Shown: in pieces, positions 23,100 to 34,164 of the stretch | Numbering within the stretch: position 1 is the first letter of the stretch | How the letters are laid out: each line of letters begins with the position of its first letter | DNA from: Platycnemis pennipes | Taxonomy: Eukaryota; Arthropoda; Insecta; Odonata; Platycnemididae | Assembly: GCA_933228895.1 (NCBI GenBank) | Contig: OW121849.1 | Location: 42,440,354 to 42,504,353, forward strand | DNA length: 64,000 bases | Reading direction: 5' to 3' | The notes under the pieces: model-generated | What the model saw: the letters and a program-made list of their open reading frames with translations, nothing else | The model's database searches: none | What the model was told of the DNA's origin: nothing | Position numbers and translations under genes: made by a program

Positions 23100-23385
23100 A
23101 GTACCTATACATGATAGACCGGAAAAGAGACGAAGAAGTACCAGGCTTGGCAGGGAAGGGAGGGGAGGAAAGGAAGTTGCCGGAGGAGTTGTGGGATGAA
23201 GCGGTTCTTTGGAGGTAATGGGGAGTTGAAGGACGTGATAGACGGAAGAGTGCCGAGTAAGAGGGGAAGAGTTAAGGAAACGATAGTCATTCTTGATGTG
23301 AGGCGGTGGGATGAGGAGCTAAAAAAGGATATAACGGAAGATAATTGCCTACAGTTGACACGGAGATCATAGAAATAAGTTTGTC
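23100..23385 (+). mobile_element. Possible non-LTR ORF2 basic C-terminal tail
   Basis: Plus-strand translation near 23199-23380 gives RFFGGNGELKDVIDGRVPSK, followed by RGRVKETIV, and then WDEELKKDITEDN after a short gap. This resembles the basic tail found at the end of many arthropod non-LTR ORF2 proteins (LLKTVIEGR..GKRGRGR). No reverse transcriptase core precedes it. The family is not A, B or C. Confidence 0.5.
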
Positions 23386-23435
23386 AAAATGGAGAGCAAG
23401 ACGTGAAGTCCAAAAGGTATTTTTTTCGGGTAAAC

Positions 23436-23470
23436 AATATATATATATATATATATATATTTTTAATAGA
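23436..23470. repeat. (AT)n microsatellite
   Basis: About twelve uninterrupted AT units at 23439-23462, followed by T-rich sequence. Confidence 0.9.
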
Positions 23471-23738
23471 TTGAGGATATGCGGGAGATAGTGAAATATG
23501 CTATAAAATTTTTGCCTTCCATGCAGGGTACAAATTCAAGATACCTATGCGAGATATGGTATAGAATACAAATATTGGTACAGATATATCCCGCACAACG
23601 TTAATTTCGAATTATGTACTCTATGGAGCATATGAATTTTCTGCGTATCGTACGAGAATCCAGATAACATATCAGTAAAACCGATAGCGGAGGTGTCAAT
23701 TACTTAACTGTTCACTCGATGGTTATACATTCCTTTTA

Positions 23739-23800
23739 TGGGCTCACCCCCTTCCACATACTCTTGCGGGTGGTTAGGTAGTATGTATATGCAGATGAAA
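23739..23800 (+). mobile_element. Degenerate LINE 3' end
   Basis: The string 'gctcacccccttccacatac' then 'tcttgcgggtggttaggtag' and 'tatgtatatgcagatga' keeps the order of the family A or C hairpin and tail with many changes. Confidence 0.55.
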
Positions 23801-25639
23801 TAGATTCACTCGCTGAAAACCAAATTAATGAGTAAAAAAAGTCCGAAACACTAAATACCTTACGATACCGTTCTCAGCATTTTCATCAACTTGACAGATA
23901 TGAGCGAAATTTCAAAGAACTTCTAGTATCAGCTCCATTCATCCAAACATTCTAAGTTGAGATCAAGGTATGACGCTGAATTTATCAAATGGTAAATAAT
24001 GAAGAAAAAATTATGTTCTACGCAGGAAGTGGAAAGAAGATGGAATAAAAATTTCATTGTTGATCACATTTTGCTAACTATATCGCTGATTCTACACTGA
24101 TATCATCATATATTTTATATTATAAGATAAATATCGAGCAGCAATGTGTAATTTCATTATTTGACTCATTATTTGGCTGGAGAATTCCATTTTATACCGT
24201 CAAAATTTGACGTAATATTATGGCAAACAGAACCCAAAATACATTCCTTAGGTCCTCTAAAAAGCCTCTCGGGTTAGAGTGAGGGCGAAAAAGGGCAATT
24301 CCTTTCGCAGTTTTACCGCAGCTTTTATTCTAGCTATTTAAGCTAACTTTATTTATTCAAGCTTTTATTTGCGCTATATATTATCTAGCTTATAGACGAT
24401 GCTGAATTTATACTCGAAAAATTCTTACGCAACGCAGACCTCCCATAAAACCATTCATTTTATCAAGGTGGGTAAATATATATTTTTAATAAAATCGCTG
24501 TGTATCAGTACAGAAAAATCAATGCATATAAACAGCGACATAAATTACATGCAATGATAAATGACTACTGACTGCAGCGGTAGCGTAATGCCCAGTCCCG
24601 TTCTCATTTTCCTTTGCCACCTAGTTTTAACAATTTATTCTGCACCATTAATTCATTTAATATTTTTCTCTTTGTAATTGAAATATTGCCCTATAATTTT
24701 GACAAATCATTTCCTTCTCATGGATTCAAATATATATGCTGCTTGGATCTGCTAACTTTCGCTACCTTTAGCTTCCGTTAAATTACCTAGGACTTCCCGA
24801 AATTGGTCGAGGAAAGAGCTCCACCCATGCCTTCTCAGTCACCCCATCATTTTGTCATATTTTTCATAACGCCTATTTTCCCGGCGAGGCACCTGACTTC
24901 GGCTTAACGACGGTTCTCGAATGATTCAGTTCCATGCCACACGTCCATGAGTGTGAGTAAAATCTTCCAGCACAACTTGTAAGAAGGCATCAATACCCTT
25001 AGGAAATTTATAGTTCCACACAAGTGTGCCTTAGCTGAGAGTTATGATCTTTTTATGAGAAAGAGATCGCAAGAAATTCCGAGTATATATCGTTGTTCAA
25101 TACATTTCTTCCGATCACGTAAAATGCAAGTCAAAAGATAACTTTCAATTGCTCAAAGCTTTTCCTCAATAATTTCATGGTATTTCATTTCTCAAACCCG
25201 CCACCTTTATAGCACACTCCAGCATCTTCAAAAAGCTAAATGAAATAGCCTGAAAAAGTTTAACTTTAGAAAGCCGGTATTGAAACCAATAGAAAGGAAC
25301 AGCAATATGAGTTTTAATTTTTTTAAGGGTATGTGTCAAAAGGGTTTAAAGAGTTTAAAAGTTTTAAAAGATTTTCAATCCGCCCAGGAAAGCTTCTGCC
25401 TTCGAGTCCAGAGGGTGAGTGGTAGGGGGAAAGTCATCACCACTAAAGTACATGCAAATAAAGGCTCACCTATTACGCAGAAATAAGCTCATAATAATCA
25501 GGCACGCGCTAGGGTCATCTACATGAATTGTTAGAAATATGGGATGAATAAACTTTTATTTGTGGGTGAAGAATTTACTTGGATTCACGATGAAATTCAT
25601 TGCTTTGGAGTGTAAGGGTGGATGCACCGAAGATAAGGA
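23801..25639. other. Long AT-rich stretch with nothing recognised
   Basis: The only open frame of note is 68 codons at 25280-25486, rich in K and S, without a recognisable motif. No repeat copy was found here. Confidence 0.4.
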
Positions 25640-26477
25640 GGGTTGATAAAAGGGAGGCAGGACCGCGAGGAATGAGAGGGTGGGAGGAAACGTCTAGAGG
25701 CAGCAGAGGAGCAGATTCTTAGGGAGGTTTTTAGGCGCGTCTCCGAGCCCAGAGTCGTCCATCTTGTCAAAGTCACTCAAACAACGCAAGGATCCCGCCG
25801 GGACGGCCCCACGCATCACCGCCGAGAGAGCCTGATATACGAACTTTCTTTCGCTCATCTCCCATTCCATTCCACTCTCTCCTTCTCTCCCTTTCCTCCC
25901 TCCCTCATCCCCTTCCCACTTACAACCACACAGCCTTTCGTCACAACAGAGACTTTTTTTCTTTCCTTCCTTCTCCGCCCAAGATTGATTTTTTTTTCAA
26001 ATCCATCCTCCCCCTCACTCCCCAAACCATATCGCGGATGCCCGACACGTAGTTCGGCCACGTCTTTCGAGGATTTTTCCCGAACGTCTTGTACTCCGGA
26101 GCATCCAGCAGATGCGAGCGAAAATATATATAAAAAAAGAAGGAGAGGCCAGTGGAAACGTTGCGTAGGCTGCAAACGATCCCTTGGCCTCCCACTCCCC
26201 CTCCACAATTCCTCCTCCTCCTCACCTCACCCCCTCCTTCCTCCCCCAGATGCACGCACCCCCTTCGCGGGCGAGGACCCCCCTCGTGACCCGCCAGCGT
26301 TGCCAACCCGACGGCGAATTTGCTCGTACTCCGCGAGCGAGGAAAAAATAACGCCATAACAACCCACGGGTCCGGAATTGAAGTCTCCCACAACATCGCG
26401 GATTTTCACGAAACTGGTGCGGAGGAAAATGTTTGAGAGTATTGTTTTTCAAAGGCAGAGAGATGCGAGGATGTGCG
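25640..26477. other. GC-rich island, pyrimidine-rich core
   Basis: CpG-rich from 25740. The plus strand is dominated by C and T at about 25850-26010 and 26190-26280. Overlapping frames of 117-151 codons on both strands are compositional. A TATA-like 'aaaatatatataaaa' at 26120-26135 lies in the island. No domain is recognised. It may be a regulatory island of an unseen gene. Confidence 0.4.
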
Positions 26478-26515
26478 ATACTGGGTTGCATCGTTTGCGA
26501 TATGCGAAATGAATA
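26478..26515. mobile_element. Possible left end of a hAT-like MITE
   Basis: The string 'gatactgggttgcatcgttt' then 'gcgatatgcgaaatgaat' shares the 'gggttg' terminus and CGATAT words with the segment at 27490-27713, whose right end reads 'atctcacaaccctag'. If both belong together, the family C LINE between them inserted into the element. I could not establish a clean terminal repeat or an 8-bp target duplication. Confidence 0.3.
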
Positions 26516-27480
26516 CCTACAGCTACATCTACCCGACACCGTGCAAGCCACCGCGAGGGTGTGTGGCAGGGGGTGAAGATCGCCAAAACATGCACTATTG
26601 CCATGCAACTAGGCTACCAAATGGAAACACGCTACATAATATGGTCACATGCTAGTATCTACAGAGTAATATGGTTAGTATCTACATAGTAATAAATGGA
26701 TTGCTTGTTAATACATGCGTCATAGACTACAGACTATTCCACAATGTTTCACATACCTATCCCTTTGCTATGCTGCCTATTGCATTCGCTAATAGTACGA
26801 GGGAAAAATGAGATTTTAAACCTATCAATACGACAGTCTAGTTCTCTAATCTTATGTATCTGATCGACTCCAGCATAATACGCTGGTGTTTTTAACACAT
26901 ATCTAACATCTTCAGTAAATCTATCCGTTTTAAATTTCTGTTTTAGATTTAATCAGTTTTTTAACCAACGATTTGATAATGATCCCTAACATAATTGTTA
27001 AATTAATGTTGATGCACTACTAAACCTATCGTAACACCTTTTAACAAACTTAGCTGGTCTAAGCTGCACGCTGTCTAGCTCTCTGATCAAACCTATTCCA
27101 TTCGGATTCCATACACTGGCTACATATTCAAGGTGGGGCCTAACTAGTGAAAAGTAACATCGCTATTTTGTCTTCTCATAACATTTCCCAAGTTCTCTTT
27201 TAATAAATCCATTCTTTCTCTTACCTCGGCTATATATTTCCTGGATGTGTCTTCCCCACGAGAAATCTTCAGTGGATTTTACACCAAAGTACCTTATGCC
27301 TTCAACGCTTTCGATCTTAGTGTTATTAATTTTATAGGATCGCTCTATCGAATTATTCCTCTCCCTAAAATTAATAGCTACACACTTTTTAAGGTAAAGT
27401 TTGAACTGCCATTTGTCGCACCACTCTTGAATTGCACATAAATCCTTGCTCAGCGATTCCCTATCTTTTTATTTTGCTAT
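26516..27480 (-). mobile_element. LINE family C, longest 3' portion
   Basis: Minus-strand CR1-like copy. From 27480 downward it encodes a degenerate ORF2 segment: NNSIERSYK (near 27350), YFGVKSTEDFSWGRH, CYFSLVRPHLEYVASVWNPN (about 27170-27090) and GLIRELDSVQLRPAKFVK, with stops and frameshifts. The 3' UTR holds repeated 'tagtatctacatagtaat' words. The hairpin lies at about 26533-26573 and an eroded TACATC tail is at 26516-26532. The 3' UTR differs from families A and B. Confidence 0.88.
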
Positions 27481-27489
27481 AATCCTGTA

Positions 27490-27713
27490 TACTAGACTTG
27501 CTACTGATATCGCGACTCATCACGGAGACGACAGCTAACGTAACACCATTATCGTAAGGTGACATTAGACTATATGCGATACAATAAAACGTGCGATATC
27601 ACGCGATGCCATGCTCTATCGCCAACTCACGTCGTGAAGCCGATACTTCAATGCCTTTGCGATATGAATAGCAACACAATGTACGATATTCAAATCCCCA
27701 TATCTCACAACCC
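27490..27713. mobile_element. Possible right part of a hAT-like MITE
   Basis: Rich in CGATAT/GCGATA words. Right end 'ccatatctcacaaccctag'. Similar word content occurs at 31930-32070 and 43570-43690, suggesting a dispersed family. Ends are not resolved, so the superfamily call is tentative. Confidence 0.3.
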
Positions 27714-28019
27714 TAGTTGCATAATGTCTCGCTGAAAGACCTTAAATATTTCCACACGAGAGGGCCATGCTATAGAAAGCATAGAGGCTTAAGTCACGGT
27801 GGTTTTGTGAGGAAGTTGCAGACGAGAAAAGCGGAAGGGAAATTCGTGCGAGGACCAGACAGATTATAAGGTATGTTCAAAAGAACTAGGTACCAATGCA
27901 TAATGGTTATGGAATGATGGGAATGGGTTAGCATACATTTAAGGTAGGATGACAGGGGATACACGTCTTCCCCAACCAATAAAGTAATATGGTCGAAACC
28001 GCTGGAGATTTACGTCGCG
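27714..28019. other. Stretch with nothing recognised
   Basis: Mixed composition. Short minus-strand frames only, with no recognisable motif. Confidence 0.35.
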
Positions 28020-28330
28020 TAAATTTTAGCGCGAAAGTTCGTAAACGGACGTCGCGGTGGTTAGCATAACCGGACAGCTTGGATCCTGGCAGGGGACCAA
28101 CTGTTTTCCGAGACTCCGAGTGCCCTTTTTCTTGGTGTGTTCGCTGGATTTCTGTCGCCACGTGATGACCGATGGGAGCGTTTCTCTTGATCCCACCTCC
28201 CCACTGGCATTTAAATTTTTAAAACGACCTTTCACTCGGGTCTCACCCGAGTCCGCTGAGTTGAAGACCAAGAGAATATTGGTCTTCAATTGGAGAGCGA
28301 TGGTCATTTCGTATGCTCCGTAAAAACTGT
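28020..28330. other. GC-moderate segment with two adjacent perfect hairpins
   Basis: An open frame of 88 codons (28057-28323, plus) and overlapping minus-strand frames have no recognisable domain. Two perfect inverted repeats lie near its end: 28234-28252 (8-bp arms actcgggt/acccgagt, 3-nt loop) and 28261-28289 (11-bp arms ttgaagaccaa/ttggtcttcaa, 7-nt loop). Function unknown. Confidence 0.5.
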
Positions 28331-29820
28331 CGTGAAAACAAAAAATTAAATTGGTTCACTAAAATTAGACCGGGAGAGTGAACTAGTGAAAGGAACTAAA
28401 TCAAGAGAAAGGAAATAAAGACTTTGGAGAAAGATACACTCCTTGAACAAACCGCTCACCGAATGCTATTCCAGGTTTCAATACAATTTTCTTCTGCTAC
28501 GAATTATTTTCAAAGTTTTCTCAGATTATTTGTCCCATCTCGATTTGCAACATATGTAATGATGATAAATGTGTACTTAATTTACAAAAACACTCTGCTA
28601 ATATCTCCAAATTCATGAAACGTAATTCATGTAATCCATCCATTTAGCTCTTCCTATCATTAACTACAGACCAAATTTCTGAAATACCCAATCTCTCTAT
28701 CCAATTAAATAAAGGTAAAATGACGATTTTTATTGTTTAAATAAATTCTAACAAATCCGTAGGGTCTTACTTGAACCTTGTCCATTTAACAAATGACGTT
28801 AGTCTAGGGCGGACCCCGTACAGTAAGCACACGTTCTGAATAGCGCCTGGTTTCTCTAACGTCAAAAGTCTTATCCTTCTACTGCATTTAACAACAGCCA
28901 CCTTTCATGAGTTAGCATATAATCCGATAAAGAAATCCTGTTTACCTAATTTTAAAATCTGATCAGCTCAGAGAGTATGGACCCCACGCAAAAAGATGAA
29001 CGCCTCTCGGCATAATATATTATGCCATCACGTTACCCGTGAAATAAATGCCAAGGGGTCATCAGCGAAGTATTTCTTGGAATTCAAATGAATTCTTCAT
29101 TCTCTTCTCTCTCTCATTTATTTCCTATTTCGTCAAATATTCTGCCAGTAACTAACTGAATGCTAATCCACTGTGACATGATAAGGATCGCTATAATTTA
29201 GGAGATTAGTAAAACTTGTGAAAGATAGATATCACAATTTTGGAGAGAAATATTTAACAGACTTTAGGTTAAAATATAATTCATATTTTGAGTAAATCCT
29301 CTGCCGACTTTTTTCATATGATATATTTTCGTGTTCAAATCAAGAGGTCGCTCCATTACATCAAAAAACGAGCATGCAAATAGAGGTAGACGAAATTACG
29401 GTTAGGTTCATAGTAAAATCATAGTTCGTAGTGTAACATCCCGTAGAAAATAAATTAAAAAATTAAAGTAGCTGAGACGGAGTGAAAGAGAAGGTAGCTT
29501 AATTTATATTAAATCTAGATCACTCTCAAAATTATTTAAGTAACCGCATTCTTGTATTCCTTCCATAATAACTCTTACAGTAAACAAAAACTAATCAGTA
29601 ACCTATTAATATAGGAGTCGTTATCAAAAAGAATTTAGAAGTACGTGTCTAAATAACACAATTTTCTCAATCAGTAGGTAGTAATACAATTCCTTTATCT
29701 TTTGATGACTTATTCCCAATCCCTTATCCAAGAGGTAGCTTTTAGCGTTTTCTACAGATGTAGATGCAGAGAACATCTCTCAACCAGCTTTATTCCCTCG
29801 ACGCTATCCTCCAGTGGTAT
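28331..29820. other. AT-rich stretch with nothing recognised
   Basis: No repeat match or coding signal. One 64-codon plus-strand frame at 28424-28618 lacks a recognisable motif. Confidence 0.4.
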
Positions 29821-30086
29821 GACTCTACAGAATATATCACCCCCCCCCCCTCCCTCATTTCTCCGCCGTCATCCACCCCTCTCTAAATGATGTCGCGAGA
29901 TTCCTTCCTCTGCTGCCCTCGAGGTCTCGAGGGAATGAAAGCGCGGGCTCGCGGTCATTGCGATACCTTTGCCAACCCATCGTCCAAGTCTGCGGCCAGC
30001 CCACGCCGTTCCTCACTCTCCCCCCTCCCCAACCGTCCGCATTGGAGGACTCGCCCGAAAGGTGCGCCGCGGGAATGAACGAATCA

Positions 30087-30115
30087 TATATAAGAAGCGA
30101 TGGCCCACTTCAGAC
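30087..30115 (+). promoter_or_regulatory. Candidate core promoter: TATA box plus initiator
   Basis: TATATAAG at 30087-30094 is followed by ACTTCAGAC, with the candidate start A at 30112, about 25 bp downstream. Arthropod initiators resemble TCAGTY; here it is TCAGAC. The setting is a CpG-rich island. No mapped transcript supports it. Confidence 0.35.
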
Positions 30116-30150
30116 CCGCGCGGTGCCGCGTGGGCGGGAAGACGCTTTTC

Positions 30151-30176
30151 TTTCGCGAGAGCGCGTTCTCGCGAGA
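30151..30176. promoter_or_regulatory. TCTCGCGAGA palindrome with a near-copy beside it
   Basis: A perfect TCTCGCGAGA is at 30167-30176, and TTTCGCGAGA, one base off, is at 30151-30160. In mammals this palindrome is bound by BANP at CpG-island promoters; whether the same holds in this organism is inference. It lies 40-65 bp downstream of the candidate transcription start. Confidence 0.4.
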
Positions 30177-30507
30177 GCGACGGCCCTTATCGGACGGCGG
30201 CGGCGTTCGCTGTGCAGGCCCTCGCAGTGGGCGGAAGAAGAAAATGGGCGGTCGGCACATGGTGTTCGGGTAGGGGGGGTGGGTGAGGAGTTGAACGAAC
30301 GCCTCTCAGGACGAACCTGCCGGAAATCCATTTCCTCAGGATATTTGAAAAATTAGGATTAAATGAGATGCCATGGAGGAAATCTGACGTAAACATCTTA
30401 GGTATGGGCAGAGTTGAAAAGCTCAAGGACCATAAGATGGGCAGACCTAATGCAATATGCGCCTCACCGCATCCACTTAGACTTCAGTTTTACTTTGTAC
30501 AAGACGC

Positions 30508-30622
30508 AAGGCAAGACCCTATAGTTGCTTGTTTGAATGTCAGTAGTGCATGCTTGGTGATCTTCACCCCCTGCCACACATCCTCGCGGTGGCTTGCAGG
30601 GTATCGTGTAGATGTACATGTA
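30508..30622 (+). mobile_element. LINE family C, 3' end
   Basis: Starts 'gcaagaccctatagttgctt', the family C 3' UTR signature. Then come the hairpin (about 30567-30603) and a GATGTACATGTA tail. About 115 bp, no coding part. Confidence 0.85.
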
Positions 30623-31279
30623 TCCTCCCGTTTTACGTTAGTACTTCAGTGGTTACCTCTGAACAGGTACCAGGAGTTACGATGATGCCAAAGCAACTGA
30701 TGCGATAGATGCAAACTAAGGAGACCCAATAACATCATTGTTATTTTCAATTTATTATTACTGATAACCCACGCCTTTATTATATATCTTCTATCAGGCA
30801 AACGAAGGTTCATCAGCCCGAAAATGGACCTCCTTGAGTCTAATCGCAAAAGATTTTATCGCAAGTCCACCGCGTGCCCATGGTGAAAACATGTTGTTTT
30901 CTTGATGATAAAAATTATCCCAAAATGTGTTTTCTCTCTCTCCAAGGTTTCAAAAAGCAGAATATTTCTTAATGCAATCAAAGTGACATTCAAAATCATG
31001 GGAAATAAAACAAATGAGAATGAATTATAAGCCTGGTGGCTCAAACCATGCGAGAAGAAATGTTGTGCTACCCAACGCAAATACACGCACAAAATACCTG
31101 CATTCCAGCATACGCCCTTCCTAACCTGCTAATTCCAATGTATATATTTCCTCATTGTTCAGTTCAATGCAAGTATCCACGTCTTTTCTCAATGTTTAAA
31201 AGCAGTGAGCACAGAATAAAAGAACGTAATACTTTGAAATATTGAGAAAATTATTATTTTATTTTTCTGAGTAAGGTCA
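30623..31279. other. AT-rich stretch with nothing recognised
   Basis: Several short frames on both strands, none with a recognisable domain. Confidence 0.35.
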
Positions 31280-31922
31280 CGTTTACTAAACTGCGCCGTA
31301 AAGATGAGCTCCGCGAATTCTTTGACCTTTCCTTCCAACACAGGGTTTATTGCTAGGCACCAGAGGGTCGATTTTATGTTGGGCGTCATTATTTCCAGAA
31401 TTCGATTATCCCCAGCGGGAAAGAGCGAAAAATTCGGAACGAGCCCCGCAGCTCTAGAATATAGGCGCCATTACAACGAGGCCAGGTGCTTTTACTGCCA
31501 CGTACGCTCCAATGACCTCGGATTTTCGCGACCCTTACGCTCCTCACGGGGCACTCCGACCGATCAGTAAATAATGAAATATATCACCTTATTTCCTCCG
31601 CCTTTTACGGCAGCACCCATGTTAGCAGATGGTGTACACGAAGTTGCACGAGTTCGGCGGCAAAAGACCGCCAGGCGACCAAATTCAATATTTCGCCGTG
31701 GAAGCACGACATCGACAAGTCCATCACGAGATGTCCCGCCTTGTGAAACAAAAGTTCGGGAAAATTCCCAAGTGGCATTCGAGAAAATCAATGAGACCCA
31801 ATGGTGCCGGCTACCAGAATTATTCAACCACCCCTGAGACTATATTCCCTGCATTATTTTTTCGTTGTCCTTCCAAATGGTTGCACCAAATTGTGATTTA
31901 TCAATTGGAAAATAGGTTATAA
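31280..31922. other. Moderately GC-rich segment with overlapping unrecognised frames
   Basis: Open frames of 87-97 codons overlap on both strands (plus 31304-31570, 31574-31837 and 31629-31922; minus 31564-31827). Low stop density in several frames at once argues for composition over coding. A decayed gene cannot be excluded. No motif is recognised. Confidence 0.3.
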
Positions 31923-32371
31923 ATATGATGCTCGACGCTCAAAGAAGATAACAGCTAATGTGATACGATTTAATGTGATACCTATGCGATTACATTTGAT
32001 AAGTCATATGATAAGATACATAGCACAATATTCAGTTTTTTACGATATGAGAAATATAGGTTAATGTGCTCTATATTACGTGCATCCAGCCTTCATTGAA
32101 GGAATTGGAGAACTCAATACATTTGTACTGCGAAATTTAACACACATGTCGTATCTACACCATAATATATTTTCTTGAAAGAAGATTCACGGGTATTGTC
32201 AGGGGGCGTTATGTGACGAAGCATGCAATACGCACTAGCAATAATATGTACAACACTACTTTATTAGAGAAGGGTGTTAGTTTTGTATCCATCAGGCTCG
32301 GGCAACTTAATGTTTAGTAATTATGAAGAAATATAACGGCTCCTAGCGGGTGCATTAGTTAAAATGCATTG
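31923..32371. other. AT-rich stretch with GATAC/CGATAT words
   Basis: The part at 31940-32070 has many 'gtgatac', 'gcgatta' and 'cgatatg' words, like 27500-27700 and 43580-43690. No termini are found. Possibly a decayed hAT-like MITE. Confidence 0.3.
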
Positions 32372-32379
32372 ATTTAAAA

Positions 32380-32744
32380 TAGGGATGGGTCGGTTCGGTT
32401 CTTCGGTTCTCGGTTCCACCGGTTCTTGAGCTTAGAACCGGAACCGGAACCGAGGCCAAAAATAATCGGCACCGAAATAATTGGCGCGAAAACCAGTTTG
32501 AAACCTACTCACACTCCGAAAGTGGAGGCTTCACATTAAAACCTGGTGAAATAGTGTACTTAGATGCTTCAAAGTCTCGAATTATTCTAATTCAGTCTCT
32601 GAAAATGGTTATTGATTACCTTATCTTACCATTGAGTAATGCAAAGTAAGTGGTAAATTAAGAACCGGAACCGAGAATCGGAACCGAGAACCGAAGTTAA
32701 GAACCGAACCGGAACCAAAAAAAAGTGGAACCGACCCATCCCTA
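32380..32744. mobile_element. hAT-type MITE with intact termini and 8-bp target duplication
   Basis: A 365-bp non-autonomous DNA transposon. The terminal inverted repeats are 17 bp and perfect: tagggatgggtcggttc at 32380-32396 and its complement at 32728-32744. The flanks are atttaaaa at 32372-32379 and again at 32745-32752, an exact 8-bp target-site duplication as made by hAT transposases. Clusters of GGTTC/GAACC words lie inside both ends, as expected for subterminal transposase binding sites. There is no coding sequence, so mobilisation would need a transposase elsewhere in the genome. Confidence 0.93.
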
Positions 32745-32879
32745 ATTTAAAACTAACTTTTGGCATATACGGGTGAAGTTAAGGTGAAGGTACGCCAGTA
32801 GTGTTAAGAACATATTTCAGACGCCACACAGACAATAAGTTGCGACCATTTTGCTCGACGCGATGATATTGAATATCAT

Positions 32880-33036
32880 GGAAATGAAATTAACTTGGTG
32901 AACTCCACTGAGAAGTTTATTCAGACGACCCGAGTTTCGACACTATGCTATCTTCAGGTGTCACTCCACAAAGTATCAAGACCCGGATCGTCTGAATAAA
33001 ATTCTCTACGGAGTTCACTACATTATTGTCATTTCC
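32880..33036. repeat. Imperfect 49-bp inverted repeat (foldback)
   Basis: Arm 1 (32880-32928) and arm 2 (32988-33036) are reverse complements over 49 bp with a minority of mismatches. Both carry GTGAACTCC and TTATTCAGACGA words. The 59-bp spacer includes 'gagtttcgacactatgctat' then 'cttcagg', a phrase type also seen around the Penelope-like relic at 35.3-35.7 kb. It may be part of a Penelope-like element or a separate foldback. Confidence 0.8.
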
Positions 33037-33079
33037 CGTGATGGATAACTACCATATCACGCCAGAAAACATTTCCTCA

Positions 33080-33760
33080 ATTGAATATCGTATTTAGCAA
33101 GGTCCCTTTACCGGCTCTTTTCAACTCTAAAACCCGTTCTAGCAACACCGCGACATGTTCTCCTCCCTTCGCCAGGGCCTCCCGCCTCCAAACCATGCCC
33201 TTTATAAGGGACCCTAACCCCCGCTCCCCCTTCCGCCATACTATCCCCCCCCACGCCCCCTTCACCTCCTCAAAACGCCCTCCCTGCCTCCAACGCCGCC
33301 TCCGCCCCAGACCGCGCATCTGTTGTTGCGAAATGCGGCTGCCGAGCCTCTCGCGAATGCCTTTGCCACTGGGACTACCTCAATACTAAAAAAATGGTGC
33401 CAGGGTGTGGGTAGTCGGGAGGGGAGGAGGACCGAGCGAGTGAGATCGGAGGGAGGTAAGGAGAGGGGGGATAAGGTTTTCTCCTTCTCGAGCGATTGGA
33501 CTTGGGGAGTGTGAGAGGTGAGGAAGAAGTGGCGAGGCGGCTGAGTTCGGCAAGAGATCTCTCCGGCGCTCTCGAGTCGAAGAGGCGGCGTGGTAAAAGT
33601 TTTCCGGCAGAAGCGCTGGGGAATGTTACGACCGTGAAAACTTCCACATTTGCCACCGCTTGATCGGCAAGGTGCGTTTCGCTCGTACTGACCCCCGTCC
33701 AGATATATAGATGTACACCAGATACGATACACACCTCCCACCGTCTTTGGCGGCTGCCGG
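33080..33760. other. GC-rich island, pyrimidine then purine block
   Basis: Plus strand pyrimidine-rich at 33110-33310, purine-rich at 33400-33560. CpG is frequent and 'cctctcgcgaatg' occurs near 33348. Long frames on both strands (up to 159 codons) are compositional. No domain is recognised. Confidence 0.45.
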
Positions 33761-34164
33761 AGGAGTAAGAGTATTTTTATGAGCTTTCCTCAACGCGAAT
33801 AAGAATTCTGTCCCATGGGAGTGATGTCATAATTTCTCCTCAACGTCATTTTCTCTGTGGATTGTGATTCCTATTCCTGCGTGGGGGAATCATGGCTTCC
33901 TGATAATTCATGATAGAAGACGACCTAAGTTATGAGTTTACGCGCCCACTCGCATCCCATTTCTTCGCAAAATTAGCAATCATCAGAAACCCAGATCCTC
34001 AGTAAAGCATTTCCTGGTTGATTTATAAGAGAAGCCAATGTATGGTTTAAATCCATTGCACCTCAGTCGTAGTTATTCGGGAGAGACAGCTGACAACTAA
34101 GGCCATTTGTGCCACTTAGGATAGGTGGTAAATTGAGTAGAGGGAATTTAGAAATTGAGTTTCA
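33761..34164. other. Stretch with nothing recognised
   Basis: Mixed composition without a repeat match or coding signal. Confidence 0.35.

Larger units (their letters stand above)
29825..30345. other. CpG-rich island with promoter-like elements
   Basis: Starts with a C run at 29841-29851 and becomes strongly CpG-rich at 29900-30310. It contains a TATA-like box, an initiator-like TTCAGAC and a TCTCGCGAGA palindrome, listed separately. Open frames of 62-132 codons on both strands are arginine- and proline-rich and look compositional. This is the best candidate promoter region in the window, but no downstream exon is identified. Confidence 0.45.
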
